A stretch of DNA of 64,000 nt from Glycomyces amatae (GTDB taxonomy: Bacteria; Actinomycetota; Actinomycetes; Mycobacteriales; Micromonosporaceae): contig NZ_JAJLQZ010000011.1 of NCBI RefSeq assembly GCF_020991375.1, positions 111,225 to 175,224 of the forward strand. The letters are read 5' to 3'. Under the pieces are notes generated by a model. It ran no database searches. It was given only the letters and a program-made list of their open reading frames with translations, and was not told the DNA's origin. The position numbers and the translations under genes were made by a program. Below are positions 23,320-32,356 of the stretch, piece by piece. The stretch's first letter is position 1. The number at the start of each line of letters is the position of its first letter.

Positions 23320-24627
23320 ATGCACCAGCCCTCCGCCGTCGGGCTCGGCACCCGGCTCCGACAGCTCATCGCCCACCTCGACCGCGCCGTCGACGAGGCC
23401 TACGCCGAGATCGGCCTGACGTACCGGGCCGCGTTCACACCGGTCACGCGGGCGCTCCTGGCCGCCGACTCGATGTCGGTCCGCGAGATCGCCGCCGCGG
23501 CCGGGGCGACCCACTCGGCGGCCAGCCAGACGGTCGCGCAGATGCGGCGCGCCGGACTCGTCGAGGACGCTCCGGGCCCCGACGGCCGCGAGCGCCGCGT
23601 GCGGCTGAGCGACCTCGCCCGGCTCCAGCTCCCGGTCGTCGAGGAGCAGTGGGCCCGCACCGACGCCGCCGCCGCGGCGCTGAGCCGCGAGATCGGCGTC
23701 GACCTCGGCGCGGCCGCCGCGCGCGCCCTCGACGTCCTCCGCGAGCGGCCGTTCCTCGGACCGGGCCCCGACCGGCCCCCGGTGCGGTGGATGGACCCGG
23801 CCGAGCAGGCGGCGGTCCTGGCGGGCCTCGCCGACCTCGTCGAACGCCACTTCGTGTTCGCGGACGCCGCCGCGGCGCACGCCGCCGAGATCCGCCGGTG
23901 GCCGGTGAGCGAGCCCGGCGTCTCGTCCGAGGCGTTCGCGCAGGGCCTCACCCAGGCCCTGCGCCGCCGCGACGGCCACTTCAAGGTCGCCCGGGACGAA
24001 CCGGAGGCGGGGCCCGCCGCAGAGAAGGCGAGCGGGCCGTCCATGAGCCTGCGCCGCGAAGGCCGCACCGGCGTCCTCGACGTCGCGCTGCTCGCGGACG
24101 GGGACGACCCCGCCGACGCGGCCGAGGCCCGCGACCGCCTCGCAGGGCTCGCCGCGTGCGACGCCGCCGTGATCGACCTGCGCGGCGTCCCCGGCGGCTG
24201 GCCGTCGATGGTCGAGCTGCTAGCCGGGCCCTTCCTCGGACCGGAGCCGCGACCGCTCGTGACGTTCGTGTCCCGCGACCGCCCCGACATGCACTCGGCG
24301 AGCCGGCCCGATGCGCGCCTCGCGCGGCTCGCCTCCACGCCGCTGTGGCTGGTCGTGGACGGGCGCACCGCCTCGGCCGCGGAGAGCTTCGCGTACGCGC
24401 TCCAGTCCATCGGCCGCGCGACGGTCGTCGGCTCCCCCACCGCGGGCGCCGCGAACCCCGGCCGGTGGTTTCCGGGCCCGGACGGCTTCCGGATGTTCAT
24501 CGCCACCGGGGCGCCGATCGACCCGCGCACGGGGACGAACTGGGAGGGCGTCGGCGTCCTGCCCGACGTCAGGACCGAGGGCGACGCCCTCGGCGCCGCG
24601 CTGCGCCTGGCCGAGGCCGGGGGCTGA
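23320..24627 (+). CDS. MarR-type regulator fused to S41 (tail-specific) protease domain
   Basis: 435 aa. Residues about 10-140 are a MarR-like winged helix (S-V-R-E-I-A-A-A-A-G-A-T-H-S-A-A-S-Q-T-V then M-R-R-A-G-L-V-E-D-A-P and G-R-E-R-R-V-R-L). Residues about 170-425 form an S41 peptidase domain: D-G-H-F-K-V (His220), then the nucleophile Ser352 in R-T-A-S-A-A-E-S-F-A-Y, G-S-P-T-A-G-A and N-W-E-G-V-G-V-L-P-D. These match the Ser, His and Glu positions of IRBP/tricorn-like S41 enzymes. No signal peptide, so both parts act in the cytosol. A regulator whose effector part is a protease-like domain suggests peptide sensing or self-processing; the palindrome in front implies autoregulation. Confidence 0.85.
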   Translation: MHQPSAVGLGTRLRQLIAHLDRAVDEAYAEIGLTYRAAFTPVTRALLAADSMSVREIAAAAGATHSAASQTVAQMRRAGLVEDAPGPDGRERRVRLSDLARLQLPVVEEQWARTDAAAAALSREIGVDLGAAAARALDVLRERPFLGPGPDRPPVRWMDPAEQAAVLAGLADLVERHFVFADAAAAHAAEIRRWPVSEPGVSSEAFAQGLTQALRRRDGHFKVARDEPEAGPAAEKASGPSMSLRREGRTGVLDVALLADGDDPADAAEARDRLAGLAACDAAVIDLRGVPGGWPSMVELLAGPFLGPEPRPLVTFVSRDRPDMHSASRPDARLARLASTPLWLVVDGRTASAAESFAYALQSIGRATVVGSPTAGAANPGRWFPGPDGFRMFIATGAPIDPRTGTNWEGVGVLPDVRTEGDALGAALRLAEAGG

Positions 24628-24634
24628 GCCGCGG

Positions 24635-26599
24635 TCAGTCGGGCCGGACCTTCCTGGTGAAGATGTCGGCCAGGACCCGCAGGGCCATCACGGAGGCGAT
24701 GAGCAGCAGGGACAGGCCGAAGAACTGGTAGAGCGTGAGGTCCTCGGTGAGGGCGGGGCCGTGCTCGTTGCCCAGCAGCATCACCGCCATCAGCCCCGAG
24801 GCGGCCGCGAGCACGGTCAGGAGCACCTGGTGGAGCCAGGCGGTGACCGTGCGGCGGTCCTCGGCCTTGGCGAACAGGCGGAAGTTGAAGCTGAGCCGGC
24901 CCGACTCGGCCGCGGTGAGGAGGCGGTCGAAGCGGCGCGGGAGCTTGCGCAGCACCGGCAGGAGGTCGGCGATCTCCTCGGCGACGAGGTCCTGGACGGC
25001 GGCGGGGCGCATCCGGCGCTCGGCGTAGCCCTGGCCGATGCCGCGGGCCTCGGCGATGAGGTCGAAGCCGGGGTCGATCGCGGTCAGGCAGCCCTCCAGG
25101 GTCGCCAGGGTCCGGAACACGGCCGCGAGCTCGGGCGGGATGACGATGCGGTACTTGGCGATGATGCGGAACAGCTCGGTGAACATCCGCAGGCCCGGGG
25201 CCGCGCCGGGCACGAGGTGGCGGGCCATGAACGAGCCGAGGGCCCGCTCGAAGCCGACCTGGTCGAGCTCGTCCGGCCGGGTCGAGACGCCGACCAGCGC
25301 GTCGGCCAGCGCGGGCCCGTCCTGGCGGTCGACGGCCTGGAGGATCGCCTCGAAGGAGGCGCGCAGCTCCCGGTCGAGGCGGCCGACCGAGCCGTAGTCG
25401 ATGAGGCCGATCCGGTCGTCGTCGAGGAGCATCAGGTTGCCCGGGTGGGGGTCGGCGTGGAAGATGCCGTCGACCATGATCTCGTCGAACACCTCCCCCA
25501 GCAGCGCGGCGGCGACGTCGCGGCCCTCCAGGCCGCGGTCGGCCAGCGGGGCCGAGGCGAGCGGGACGCCGGGCAGGCGCTCCATGACCAGGACCCGCTC
25601 GTCCGAGAGGTCCGCGTGGGGCCGCGGGACGCGGACCTCGGACCGGCGCCGGTCGTGGGCGGCGGCGACCTGGGCGAGGTTGCGGGCCTCGACGGTGAAG
25701 TCGACCTCCTCGCGCAGCGCCTCGGCGAAGCCGTCGGCGAGCCCGAGCACGTCCATCGAGCGGCCCCAGGAGGTGTGGCGGTCCAGGCGGCGCGCGAGAC
25801 GGCGGATGATGTCGAGGTCGCGCTCGACGGTGAGCTCGGCGCCGGGCCGCCGGACCTTGACGACGACGGGCTCCCCGCCGTGGAGGACGGCGGTGTGGAC
25901 CTGCGCGATCGACGCCGCGGCGACCGGCTCGGCGTCGAAGCTCGCGAAGACCTCGCCGACCGGGGCGCCCGCGGCGGCCTCGACGAGCCGCACCGCGCTC
26001 TCGCCGGGGACGGGCGCGGCCTGGTCCTGGAGCTTGGACAGCTCCGCGATGTAGGCGGCGGGCAGAAGGTCGCGGCGGGTCGAGAGGATCTGGCCGAGCT
26101 TCACGAACGTGACGCCCGCGTCGTCGAGGGCGCGGCGCAGCGCCCGCGCCATCTCGGCGTCCTGCGCGGCCTGGCGGCGCCCGCGGAGCAGCCCGGTCAG
26201 CCCGTGGCGGCCCGCGATGGCGAGGATCTGGAGGTACCGGCGGGTGCGGCGCAGCCGGGCCCGCAGGCCCTTGAACCAGGTGCGCACGGGCGGCACCGCG
26301 CCGGTGGGGACGACGGCCTCCCAGATCACCAGCAGGACCATGGCGATCACCGGGGCGCACACGAACATGAGGATCCAGAGCGAGAGCACCGCCGGGACCT
26401 CGTCGGAGGTGGGCTCGCGGTTGCGGAACGGCTCGAGCAGCGCGGGCAGGAGCCCGTACTGGACCGAGGTGTAGCCGCACACGCTGACGACGAACAGGCG
26501 CCACAGCGTGTACCGGACGTCGAGCAGGCGGGTCGCGACGTACGCGACGGCCGCGGTGTTCACGGCGATGCCGAGCACCGTGATGATCAGCTCGGTCAT
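24635..26599 (-). CDS. ABC1/UbiB (AarF) family atypical kinase, membrane-bound
   Basis: 654 aa. N-terminal membrane segments (about 3-25, 30-55, 70-95) precede the UbiB domain with the K-L-G-Q motif (Lys167) in F-V-K-L-G-Q-I-L-S-T-R, the Ala-rich nucleotide loop A-A-A-S-I-A-Q-V-H, F-H-A-D-P-H-P-G-N and L-I-D-Y-G-S-V-G. Two more helices lie at the C-terminus (about 600-620 and 628-647). UbiB proteins bind ATP and support isoprenoid-lipid or quinone metabolism. Convergent with the MarR-S41 gene. The start follows GAAAGG; longer frames are antisense artefacts. Confidence 0.9.
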   Translation of the reverse strand: MTELIITVLGIAVNTAAVAYVATRLLDVRYTLWRLFVVSVCGYTSVQYGLLPALLEPFRNREPTSDEVPAVLSLWILMFVCAPVIAMVLLVIWEAVVPTGAVPPVRTWFKGLRARLRRTRRYLQILAIAGRHGLTGLLRGRRQAAQDAEMARALRRALDDAGVTFVKLGQILSTRRDLLPAAYIAELSKLQDQAAPVPGESAVRLVEAAAGAPVGEVFASFDAEPVAAASIAQVHTAVLHGGEPVVVKVRRPGAELTVERDLDIIRRLARRLDRHTSWGRSMDVLGLADGFAEALREEVDFTVEARNLAQVAAAHDRRRSEVRVPRPHADLSDERVLVMERLPGVPLASAPLADRGLEGRDVAAALLGEVFDEIMVDGIFHADPHPGNLMLLDDDRIGLIDYGSVGRLDRELRASFEAILQAVDRQDGPALADALVGVSTRPDELDQVGFERALGSFMARHLVPGAAPGLRMFTELFRIIAKYRIVIPPELAAVFRTLATLEGCLTAIDPGFDLIAEARGIGQGYAERRMRPAAVQDLVAEEIADLLPVLRKLPRRFDRLLTAAESGRLSFNFRLFAKAEDRRTVTAWLHQVLLTVLAAASGLMAVMLLGNEHGPALTEDLTLYQFFGLSLLLIASVMALRVLADIFTRKVRPD

Positions 26600-26891
26600 G
26601 GGCGGCGGCCTTTCAGCGGGCGGAACGACGACGAGAGCACAGGCTACGCCGAGCGGTCCAACCCGAACGGGCGCACACGGAGTCCGACCGGATGCGGCCG
26701 GGAGGAGTCGCCGCGGCCGGGCCGCCTCGGACCGCGGCGTCAGACGACGGGCCGCCGCCGTCGACCGGAGCCGGATCACGGCGGCGGCCCGCGACACGCC
26801 CATAGCGGCGAGCCGTACTCGCGTTCGGCGGGCAGCCGGAGAGGGCGCGTCCCGAAGCGTGGACTCGCCGGTCCCGGGGTACCCGGGCCGC

Positions 26892-28418
26892 ATGACGACG
26901 CATCTGGGTTTGCCGAAGTCCTACTGGATCGCCTCGACCGCCGCGACGGCGTACCCGCCCGTCGAGGAGGGGGCGGAGGCCGACGTCGCCGTGGTCGGCG
27001 GCGGGATCGCCGGGCTGTGCACGGCGTGGGAGCTGGCCCGGGCGGGCCGCTCGGTGGCGGTGGTCGAGGCCGACCGCATCGCCGCCGGCGTCACCGGCCA
27101 CACCACGGCGAAGCTCAGCGCCCAGCACGGGCCGATCTACAGCCACCTGAAGGACACGTTCGACGCCGACGCCGCCCGGCACTACGCGGCCGCGCAGACC
27201 GACGCCGTCGAGCACGTCGCGGCCCTCGTGGAGGAGCTGGGGATCGACTGCGCCTTCGAGCGGGCCCCCTCGTTCGTCTACACCGAGTCCGAGGAGCGGG
27301 TGGAGGCCATGCGCGCCGAGGCCGAGGCCGCGCGCGAAGCGGGCCTGGACGCCTCGTTCACGACCGAGACCGGCCTGCCGTACCCCGTCGCGGGGGCGGT
27401 CCGCGTCGAGGGCCAGGCCCAGTTCCACCCCCGCCGGTTCCTGCTGGCGCTCGCCGATGACCTGGTCGCCAGGGGCGGCAGGATCTACGAGGGCTCCCGC
27501 ATGGTCGACCTCGAGTCCGGCGACGACGGGCACCTGCTCACCATGGAGACCGGCGCCCGGCTCCGGGCCGCCGAGGTCGTGATCGCGACCCACTTCCCGG
27601 TGATCGACCGGCTGAAGCTCTTCCCGCGCCTGACCCCGAACCGCGAGCTCGTGGTCGCCGCGGCGATCCCGGCGTCCGCCGACCCGGGCGGCATGTACAT
27701 CACCGGCGACGGCGGGACGCGCTCGGTGCGCACCGCGCCGTTCGACGGGGACCGGCGGCTGCTGATCGTGACCGGCGAGTCCTTCACGCCCGGCGACCCG
27801 GACACGGCGGGGCGGCTGGACGTCCTGGCCGCCTGGACGGCCGAGCGGTTCGGGACCGAGCGGCTGGAGTACTACTGGGCCGCGCAGGACGACTCGACCC
27901 CCGACAAGGTCCCGTACGTGGGCGCGCTGAAGGACGGCGGCGGCCTCTCCGTCGTCTGCGGGTTCGGCGGCTGGGGCATGAGCAACGGGGTCGCGGCCGG
28001 GCGGATCATCGCGGGCCTCAGCGGCGGCGAGGCCCCCGAGTGGGCCGGGCTGTTCGACCCCGGGCGCTTCCACCCGGTCAAGGAGGCGTCCAAGATCGCC
28101 TCCGCGCAGGGCAAGGTCGCCAAGCACTTCATCGCGGACCGCGTCCCGAAGGCCCCGCCCGCCTCCCCCGAGGACCTGGGGCGCGGCGAGGGCGCGGTGA
28201 TGCGCGTGGACGGCGCGCTCCGGGCGGTCTACCGCGACGAGGACGGCGGCCTGCACACGCTGTCGGCCGCCTGCACGCACCTGGGCTGCGTGGTCGGGTT
28301 CAACGACGCCGAGCGCACGTGGGAGTGCCCGTGCCACGGCTCGCGGTTCTCCACGCGCGGCGCCGTGCTCCAGGGCCCGGCGACCAAGCCGCTCCAGCGG
28401 CACCCGGCCGACGGCTGA
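26892..28418 (+). CDS. FAD-dependent oxidoreductase with C-terminal Rieske domain
   Basis: 508 aa. An N-terminal dinucleotide-binding segment (V-A-V-V-G-G-G-I-A-G-L-C-T-A-W-E-L) leads a DAO-type FAD domain containing G-H-T-T-A-K-L-S-A-Q-H, typical of the DadA-like Rieske fusions. The C-terminal Rieske [2Fe-2S] domain has Cys461-T-His463 and Cys479-P-C-His482 (C-T-H-L-G-C and C-P-C-H-G-S). Such fusions are widespread in actinobacteria and are thought to oxidise an amine or aldehyde substrate; the true substrate is unknown. Ends in a strong terminator. Confidence 0.9.
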   Translation: MTTHLGLPKSYWIASTAATAYPPVEEGAEADVAVVGGGIAGLCTAWELARAGRSVAVVEADRIAAGVTGHTTAKLSAQHGPIYSHLKDTFDADAARHYAAAQTDAVEHVAALVEELGIDCAFERAPSFVYTESEERVEAMRAEAEAAREAGLDASFTTETGLPYPVAGAVRVEGQAQFHPRRFLLALADDLVARGGRIYEGSRMVDLESGDDGHLLTMETGARLRAAEVVIATHFPVIDRLKLFPRLTPNRELVVAAAIPASADPGGMYITGDGGTRSVRTAPFDGDRRLLIVTGESFTPGDPDTAGRLDVLAAWTAERFGTERLEYYWAAQDDSTPDKVPYVGALKDGGGLSVVCGFGGWGMSNGVAAGRIIAGLSGGEAPEWAGLFDPGRFHPVKEASKIASAQGKVAKHFIADRVPKAPPASPEDLGRGEGAVMRVDGALRAVYRDEDGGLHTLSAACTHLGCVVGFNDAERTWECPCHGSRFSTRGAVLQGPATKPLQRHPADG

Positions 28419-28425
28419 GCGCGCA

Positions 28426-28453
28426 ACGGCCGGCGGCCGCGGCCGCCGGCCGT
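28426..28453 (+). terminator. Perfect palindromic terminator
   Basis: A 28-bp uninterrupted GC palindrome (ACGGCCGGCGGCCG and its complement) followed by TTTC, 8 nt after the Rieske protein stop. Confidence 0.8.
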
Positions 28454-28473
28454 TTCAAGTCCCGGACACCATA

Positions 28474-28509
28474 GAAGCCGCTGACCTTCTCATGAAGGAC
28501 AGCGGCTTC
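28474..28509 (-). terminator. cspA terminator
   Basis: Inverted repeat GAAGCCGCTG (28474-28483) and CAGCGGCTTC (28500-28509), 20 bp downstream of the cold-shock gene on its strand. Confidence 0.75.
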
Positions 28510-28528
28510 GTGTTCGTGAGCTGGAGAA

Positions 28529-28732
28529 CTAGATGGTGCGCAGGTTCGCGGCCTGCGGACCCTTCTGGCCCTGCTCGATGTCGAATTCGACCCGCTGGTT
28601 CTCTTCGAGCGACTTGAAACCGGTGCCGGTGATCGCGGAGAAGTGAACGAAGACGTCGGGGCCGTCCCCCTCCGGAGCGATGAAGCCGAAGCCCTTTTCA
28701 GAGTTGAACCACTTCACGGTGCCTTGCGCCAT
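28529..28732 (-). CDS. cspA: Cold-shock protein (CspA family)
   Basis: 67 aa, the classic single cold-shock domain. RNP1 (K-G-F-G-F-I) and RNP2 (V-F-V-H-F) are intact, starting [10 protein letters not shown]. It binds single-stranded nucleic acid and acts as an RNA chaperone. It stands alone with its own terminator. AAGGAT lies upstream of the ATG, and a long untranslated leader is possible in the 325-bp gap, as in other cold-shock genes. Confidence 0.97.
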   Translation of the reverse strand: MAQGTVKWFNSEKGFGFIAPEGDGPDVFVHFSAITGTGFKSLEENQRVEFDIEQGQKGPQAANLRTI

Positions 28733-29057
28733 TTAATACATATCCTTGGTGTTGATGCTCGGGCCGTCGACCTCGCCTCCCAGCCGTACTGCACTGGTCG
28801 GTTCCGCCGGCGATCCGATATTGCCGCCATTGCTGGCGCTTCACCCCTCCGGTCCCTATGGAAACAGAGCGGCCTCTGGACCTTACCGCACAACCGCCCC
28901 TTTCCGCCCGTCGAACGCGGAGACACTGCTCATATTTCTTGGCCGTCCGCCGCCGGGCGCGCCCGGCGGCGGTTCTGCGGAAGCGCTCCGTACCGCGGCG
29001 TTTACCACCAGTGGCCGCGGGAACTAGACCACGACACGCGACTGGGAGGCGAACGCG
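28733..29057. other. 325-bp divergent intergenic region (cspA / alcohol dehydrogenase)
   Basis: No gene supported. It must hold the minus-strand cspA promoter and leader and the plus-strand dehydrogenase promoter; GGGAGG at about 29043 is the latter's ribosome site. This stretch is less GC-rich than its surroundings. I could not assign -35/-10 boxes with confidence. Confidence 0.5.
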
Positions 29058-30269
29058 ATGAAGGCTGTGGTGTGGCACGGCACCGGGGACATCCGTCTCG
29101 ACGAGGTGCCCGACCCGAAGATCCAGGATCCGAACGACGCGGTCGTGCGGATCACGCGCAGCGCGATCTGCGGCACGGACCTGCACATGGTGCGCGGCAC
29201 GCTGCCGGGCATGGTCGAGGGCACGGTCCTGGGGCACGAGGCCGTGGGCGTGGTCGAGGAGACCGGTCCGGACGTGCGCGGGTTCAGCCCCGGCGACCGG
29301 GTCGCGGTGACCTCCACGATCGGGTGCGGCACGTGCTCGTACTGCCGGGCGGGCTACTTCGCGCAGTGCGACACCGCCAACCCCAACGGGCCCGCCGCGG
29401 GCACGTGCTTCTTCGGCGGGCCGAAGAGCACCGGCCCGGTGGACGGGCTCCAGGCCGAGTACGCCCGCGTCCCGTACGCGATGACCAGCCTGGTCCGCCT
29501 CCCCGACGCGGTGGGCGACGACCAGGCGATCCTGCTCTCGGACATCTTCCCCACCGCGTGGTTCGGCGCGGAGCTCGCCGAGGTCTCCTGCAGGGACAGC
29601 GTGCTGGTGCTGGGCGCGGGCGTGGTCGGGCAGTTCGCGATCGCCTCCGCGAAGCGGCAGGGCGCCGGGCGGGTGCTCGTCGTCGACGGCATCGCGTCCC
29701 GGCTGGACAAGGCGCGCGAGCAGAACGCCGAGGTGATCGACTTCAACGCCGAGGACCCGGTCGAGGTCGTCAAGGACCTCACCCGCGGCATCGGCGTCGA
29801 CCGCGTCATCGAGGCCGTGGGCGTGGACGCCCAGCGGCCGAAGAGCGGACCGGCCGCCGCGAAGACCGACGAGCGGGCCGAGCAGTTCGCGAAGGAGCGG
29901 GAGCAGGCCGCGCCCGACGCGAACCCGAGCGGCGACCTGTGGGTGCCCGGCGACGCGCCGAGCCTCGCCTTCCGGTGGGCCGTGGAGGCCGTGGCGAAGG
30001 CCGGCAGCATCGGGATCATCGGCGTCTACCCGCCCGGCTTCGAGACCTTCCCGATCGGCGCGGCGATGAACAAGAACCTCACCGTGAAGATGGGCAACTG
30101 CAACCACCGCCGGTACCTGCCGGGGCTCCTCGACCTGGTGGTCGAGGGCACCGTGGACCCGACCGCGTTCATCACGCAGCACGAGCCGCCCGTCGACGCC
30201 GTCGAGGCGTACGAGACGTTCGACCGCCGCGAGGAGGGCTGGCTCAAGACCGTCCTGGACGTGGCGTGA
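29058..30269 (+). CDS. Zinc-dependent alcohol dehydrogenase (formaldehyde-dehydrogenase-like MDR)
   Basis: 403 aa. Catalytic-zinc ligands appear in S-A-I-C-G-T-D-L-H and G-H-E-A-V-G. The structural zinc loop has four Cys in G-C-G-T-C-S-Y-C-R then Q-C-D. The Rossmann motif is V-L-G-A-G-V-V-G-Q. An insert around residues 255-300, rich in charged residues, matches the longer class that includes glutathione-independent formaldehyde dehydrogenase-like proteins. Monocistronic as judged from spacing. Substrate unassigned. Confidence 0.88.
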   Translation: MKAVVWHGTGDIRLDEVPDPKIQDPNDAVVRITRSAICGTDLHMVRGTLPGMVEGTVLGHEAVGVVEETGPDVRGFSPGDRVAVTSTIGCGTCSYCRAGYFAQCDTANPNGPAAGTCFFGGPKSTGPVDGLQAEYARVPYAMTSLVRLPDAVGDDQAILLSDIFPTAWFGAELAEVSCRDSVLVLGAGVVGQFAIASAKRQGAGRVLVVDGIASRLDKAREQNAEVIDFNAEDPVEVVKDLTRGIGVDRVIEAVGVDAQRPKSGPAAAKTDERAEQFAKEREQAAPDANPSGDLWVPGDAPSLAFRWAVEAVAKAGSIGIIGVYPPGFETFPIGAAMNKNLTVKMGNCNHRRYLPGLLDLVVEGTVDPTAFITQHEPPVDAVEAYETFDRREEGWLKTVLDVA

Positions 30270-30278
30270 GCGCGGCGG

Positions 30279-31634
30279 TCAGTTGTCGGGGATCCAGTTG
30301 CCGTGCAGTCCGAGCGGGACTCGGGCGGGCAGGTGGACGCGGGCGAGCGGCGCGCCGGTGAAGTCCTGCGCGGCGAGGACGACCAGGTCCGCCGCGCCGC
30401 GGTCGGGGTCGTGGACGTAGAGCAGGTTGTAGCCGTCGTCCTCGGCGGCGGCGGTGGCCGCGGGCACGAACACGGTCTCGCCGGCGGCGGCGTCGCGGCC
30501 GAACTCGTGGGTCTCGGTGGTGCCGGCGACCAGGTCGTGCTTGAGGACGGCGTTGGAGAAGCCCTCGTCGGGGCGGTCGGGTTCGAGGGCGCTCGGCGCG
30601 GCGTACAGCTCGGTGGAGGCCGAGTAGCCGTACCGGTAGGGGCGGCCGGAGTAGCGGCCGTTGAGGCGCGGGAAGTCCTGCGGGCGGTCGTGCAGCAGCT
30701 CGGTGCGGACCTTGCCGGCGGCGAGGTCGACGGTCCACCGCTCCAGGACCGGGCGCCCGGCGCCGATGTCGGCGATCGCGAACCGGCCCCGGTGGACGAC
30801 CACGTCGGCGACGACGGCGCCGTGCTCCTCGTAGGCGTTGAGGGTGTGGCCGACCATGCCCGGCGGCAGGTCCATCCACCGCACCTCGCCGCCCTCGCGG
30901 GGCATGACGCCGAGCTGCGCGGGCAGCTCCTCCTTCCAGCCGAAGGGCACGCCGGTGGCGAGCAGCTCCGGGTCGAACACCAGCGGCGAGGTGTAGATGA
31001 GCACGTGGTGGTCGGTGAGGCCGAAGTCGTGCAGGTAGGGGAAGGTGGGCGCGGGGATGCTCGTCGCGCGGCGCACGGTCCCGCCGGGCTCGAAGACGAT
31101 GTGCTGGATGAAGTCGACGCCGTATCGGAAGGCCAGCGAGTGCATCTCCCCGGTGCGGTGGTCGTACTTGGTGTGGGCGTTGGCGTTGAAGCCCTCGGGG
31201 GTCGCGCCCAGGTCGCAGGGGCCGACGGTGTCGAGGTCGCCGGTGAGCTCGTAGGGCGCCAGGCCGCCTTCGATGAGGGCGTAGAAGCGGCCGCCGTGGC
31301 CGGCGACCTGGACGTTGGGCGCGAAGTCGAAGCGCTCGTCGACGGGGCGGCCGCGGCGGGGCTCGCCCAGCCGGTCGGCCACCGAGGCCGAGCGGACCCA
31401 GCGGTTGCGGTACCACTCGGCGCGGCCCTCGCGCAGGCGCACGCCGTGGACCATGCCCTCGCCGAGGGTCCAGATGTGGGCGGCGGGGTCCTCGATGCCG
31501 AGGGGGTTGGGGCCGATGCGCAGGTAGCGGCCGTTCAGGTCGTCGGGGATCCTGCCGGTGACGGGCAGGTCGAACGCAGTGGTCTCCTCGGCGACCGGGG
31601 CGAAGTTGCCGCGGGTGTAGCGGGTGAGGTTCAC
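30279..31634 (-). CDS. Carotenoid cleavage dioxygenase family protein
   Basis: 451 aa. The seven-bladed propeller family is identified by N-G-R-Y-L-R-I-G-P-N-P at residues about 34-44 and by four iron-ligand histidines in N-A-N-A-H-T-K-Y-D, a segment with H-D-F-G-L-T-D-H-H, V-G-H-T-L-N-A-Y and the C-terminal L-H-G-N-W-I. These enzymes split carotenoids, apocarotenoids or stilbenes with O2. No carotenoid biosynthesis genes are in the window. Divergent from a TetR gene, with a 33-bp dyad between. Confidence 0.9.
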   Translation of the reverse strand: MNLTRYTRGNFAPVAEETTAFDLPVTGRIPDDLNGRYLRIGPNPLGIEDPAAHIWTLGEGMVHGVRLREGRAEWYRNRWVRSASVADRLGEPRRGRPVDERFDFAPNVQVAGHGGRFYALIEGGLAPYELTGDLDTVGPCDLGATPEGFNANAHTKYDHRTGEMHSLAFRYGVDFIQHIVFEPGGTVRRATSIPAPTFPYLHDFGLTDHHVLIYTSPLVFDPELLATGVPFGWKEELPAQLGVMPREGGEVRWMDLPPGMVGHTLNAYEEHGAVVADVVVHRGRFAIADIGAGRPVLERWTVDLAAGKVRTELLHDRPQDFPRLNGRYSGRPYRYGYSASTELYAAPSALEPDRPDEGFSNAVLKHDLVAGTTETHEFGRDAAAGETVFVPAATAAAEDDGYNLLYVHDPDRGAADLVVLAAQDFTGAPLARVHLPARVPLGLHGNWIPDN

Positions 31635-31668
31635 GGGGGGCTCCCTTCGGTCTCGGTGCGGCGCACCG

Positions 31669-31720
31669 ATTTATACAAACGTATCATACGGATGTGTAAA
31701 TCAGGGGCGGCGGTTAGGAT
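31669..31720. promoter_or_regulatory. TetR operator between carotenoid oxygenase and regulator
   Basis: A 33-bp near-palindrome spans 31669-31701: outer arms ATTTATACA / TGTGTAAAT, core CGTAT-C-ATACG. TAGGAT (31715-31720) ends 6 nt before the TetR ATG at 31727, giving a leaderless start. Confidence 0.75.
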
Positions 31721-31726
31721 CACCGC

Positions 31727-32284
31727 ATGGGACACCGAGAGGACCTGCTCGAGGGCGCGAAGCGCTGCCTGGTCGAGCGCGGCTACAGCCGGACCACCGC
31801 CCGCGACATCGTCGAGGCGTCGAACACCAACCTCGGTTCGATCGGCTACCACTACGGCACCAAGGACCGGCTGCTCCTCCAGGCCATGGTCGAGATGTCC
31901 GGCGAGCTCGCCGTCCGGATGATGACGGTGGACGTCGGCGGCGGCGACGCCGAGTCGCGGCTGCTCGCCTTCTGGGAGGGCATGATCGCGTCCTTCCGCG
32001 CCGACCCCGGCCTCTGGAAGGCGAACATCGAGATCCTGGCCCAGACGCTGCACGACGACGAACTCCGCTCGAGTCTGGCGGCGACGCAGGAGGAGGGGCG
32101 CACCGGGATCGGCCGCCACCTCACCCCCGAAGCGCCCGAGGCGAACCGGGCCGTCGGGTCGGTCCACTTCGCGCTCATCGTGGGCGTGATGTCCCAGCAC
32201 CTCCTCGACCCTGCGCGGGCGCCGAGCGCGGCGGACGTCGTCGCGGGCCTGCGGGCGATCGGCGGCGGCCTCCGCGCGGATTGA
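31727..32284 (+). CDS. TetR family transcriptional regulator
   Basis: 185 aa. The N-terminal helix-turn-helix has A-K-R-C-L-V-E-R-G-Y-S-R-T-T-A-R-D-I-V-E-A-S and G-S-I-G-Y-H-Y-G-T-K. The C-terminal domain is the usual helical ligand pocket. It is leaderless from TAGGAT and divergent from the carotenoid oxygenase; the shared 33-bp dyad suggests that it represses both itself and that enzyme, with an apocarotenoid-like ligand possible but unproven. Confidence 0.9.
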   Translation: MGHREDLLEGAKRCLVERGYSRTTARDIVEASNTNLGSIGYHYGTKDRLLLQAMVEMSGELAVRMMTVDVGGGDAESRLLAFWEGMIASFRADPGLWKANIEILAQTLHDDELRSSLAATQEEGRTGIGRHLTPEAPEANRAVGSVHFALIVGVMSQHLLDPARAPSAADVVAGLRAIGGGLRAD

Positions 32285-32320
32285 GCCGCACCGCGCGCTC
32301 TCGTGAGGACCGGAATGCGG

Positions 32321-32349
32321 TCGACCGGACGCGGGAGCGGTGCTAGGGT
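32321..32349 (+). promoter_or_regulatory. Promoter of the uORF-glycosyltransferase transcript
   Basis: TCGACC (32321-32326), 17-bp spacer, TAGGGT (32344-32349). The -10 box ends 7 nt before the ATG of the 8-codon uORF, so the uORF starts at or next to the mRNA 5' end. Confidence 0.65.
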
Positions 32350-32356
32350 CGCGGGC

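Noticed and set aside
23400..26504. 1034-codon minus-strand frame across the UbiB and MarR-S41 genes
   Set aside because: Out of frame with the clear UbiB motifs and antisense to the protease fusion; Arg/Pro-rich shadow.
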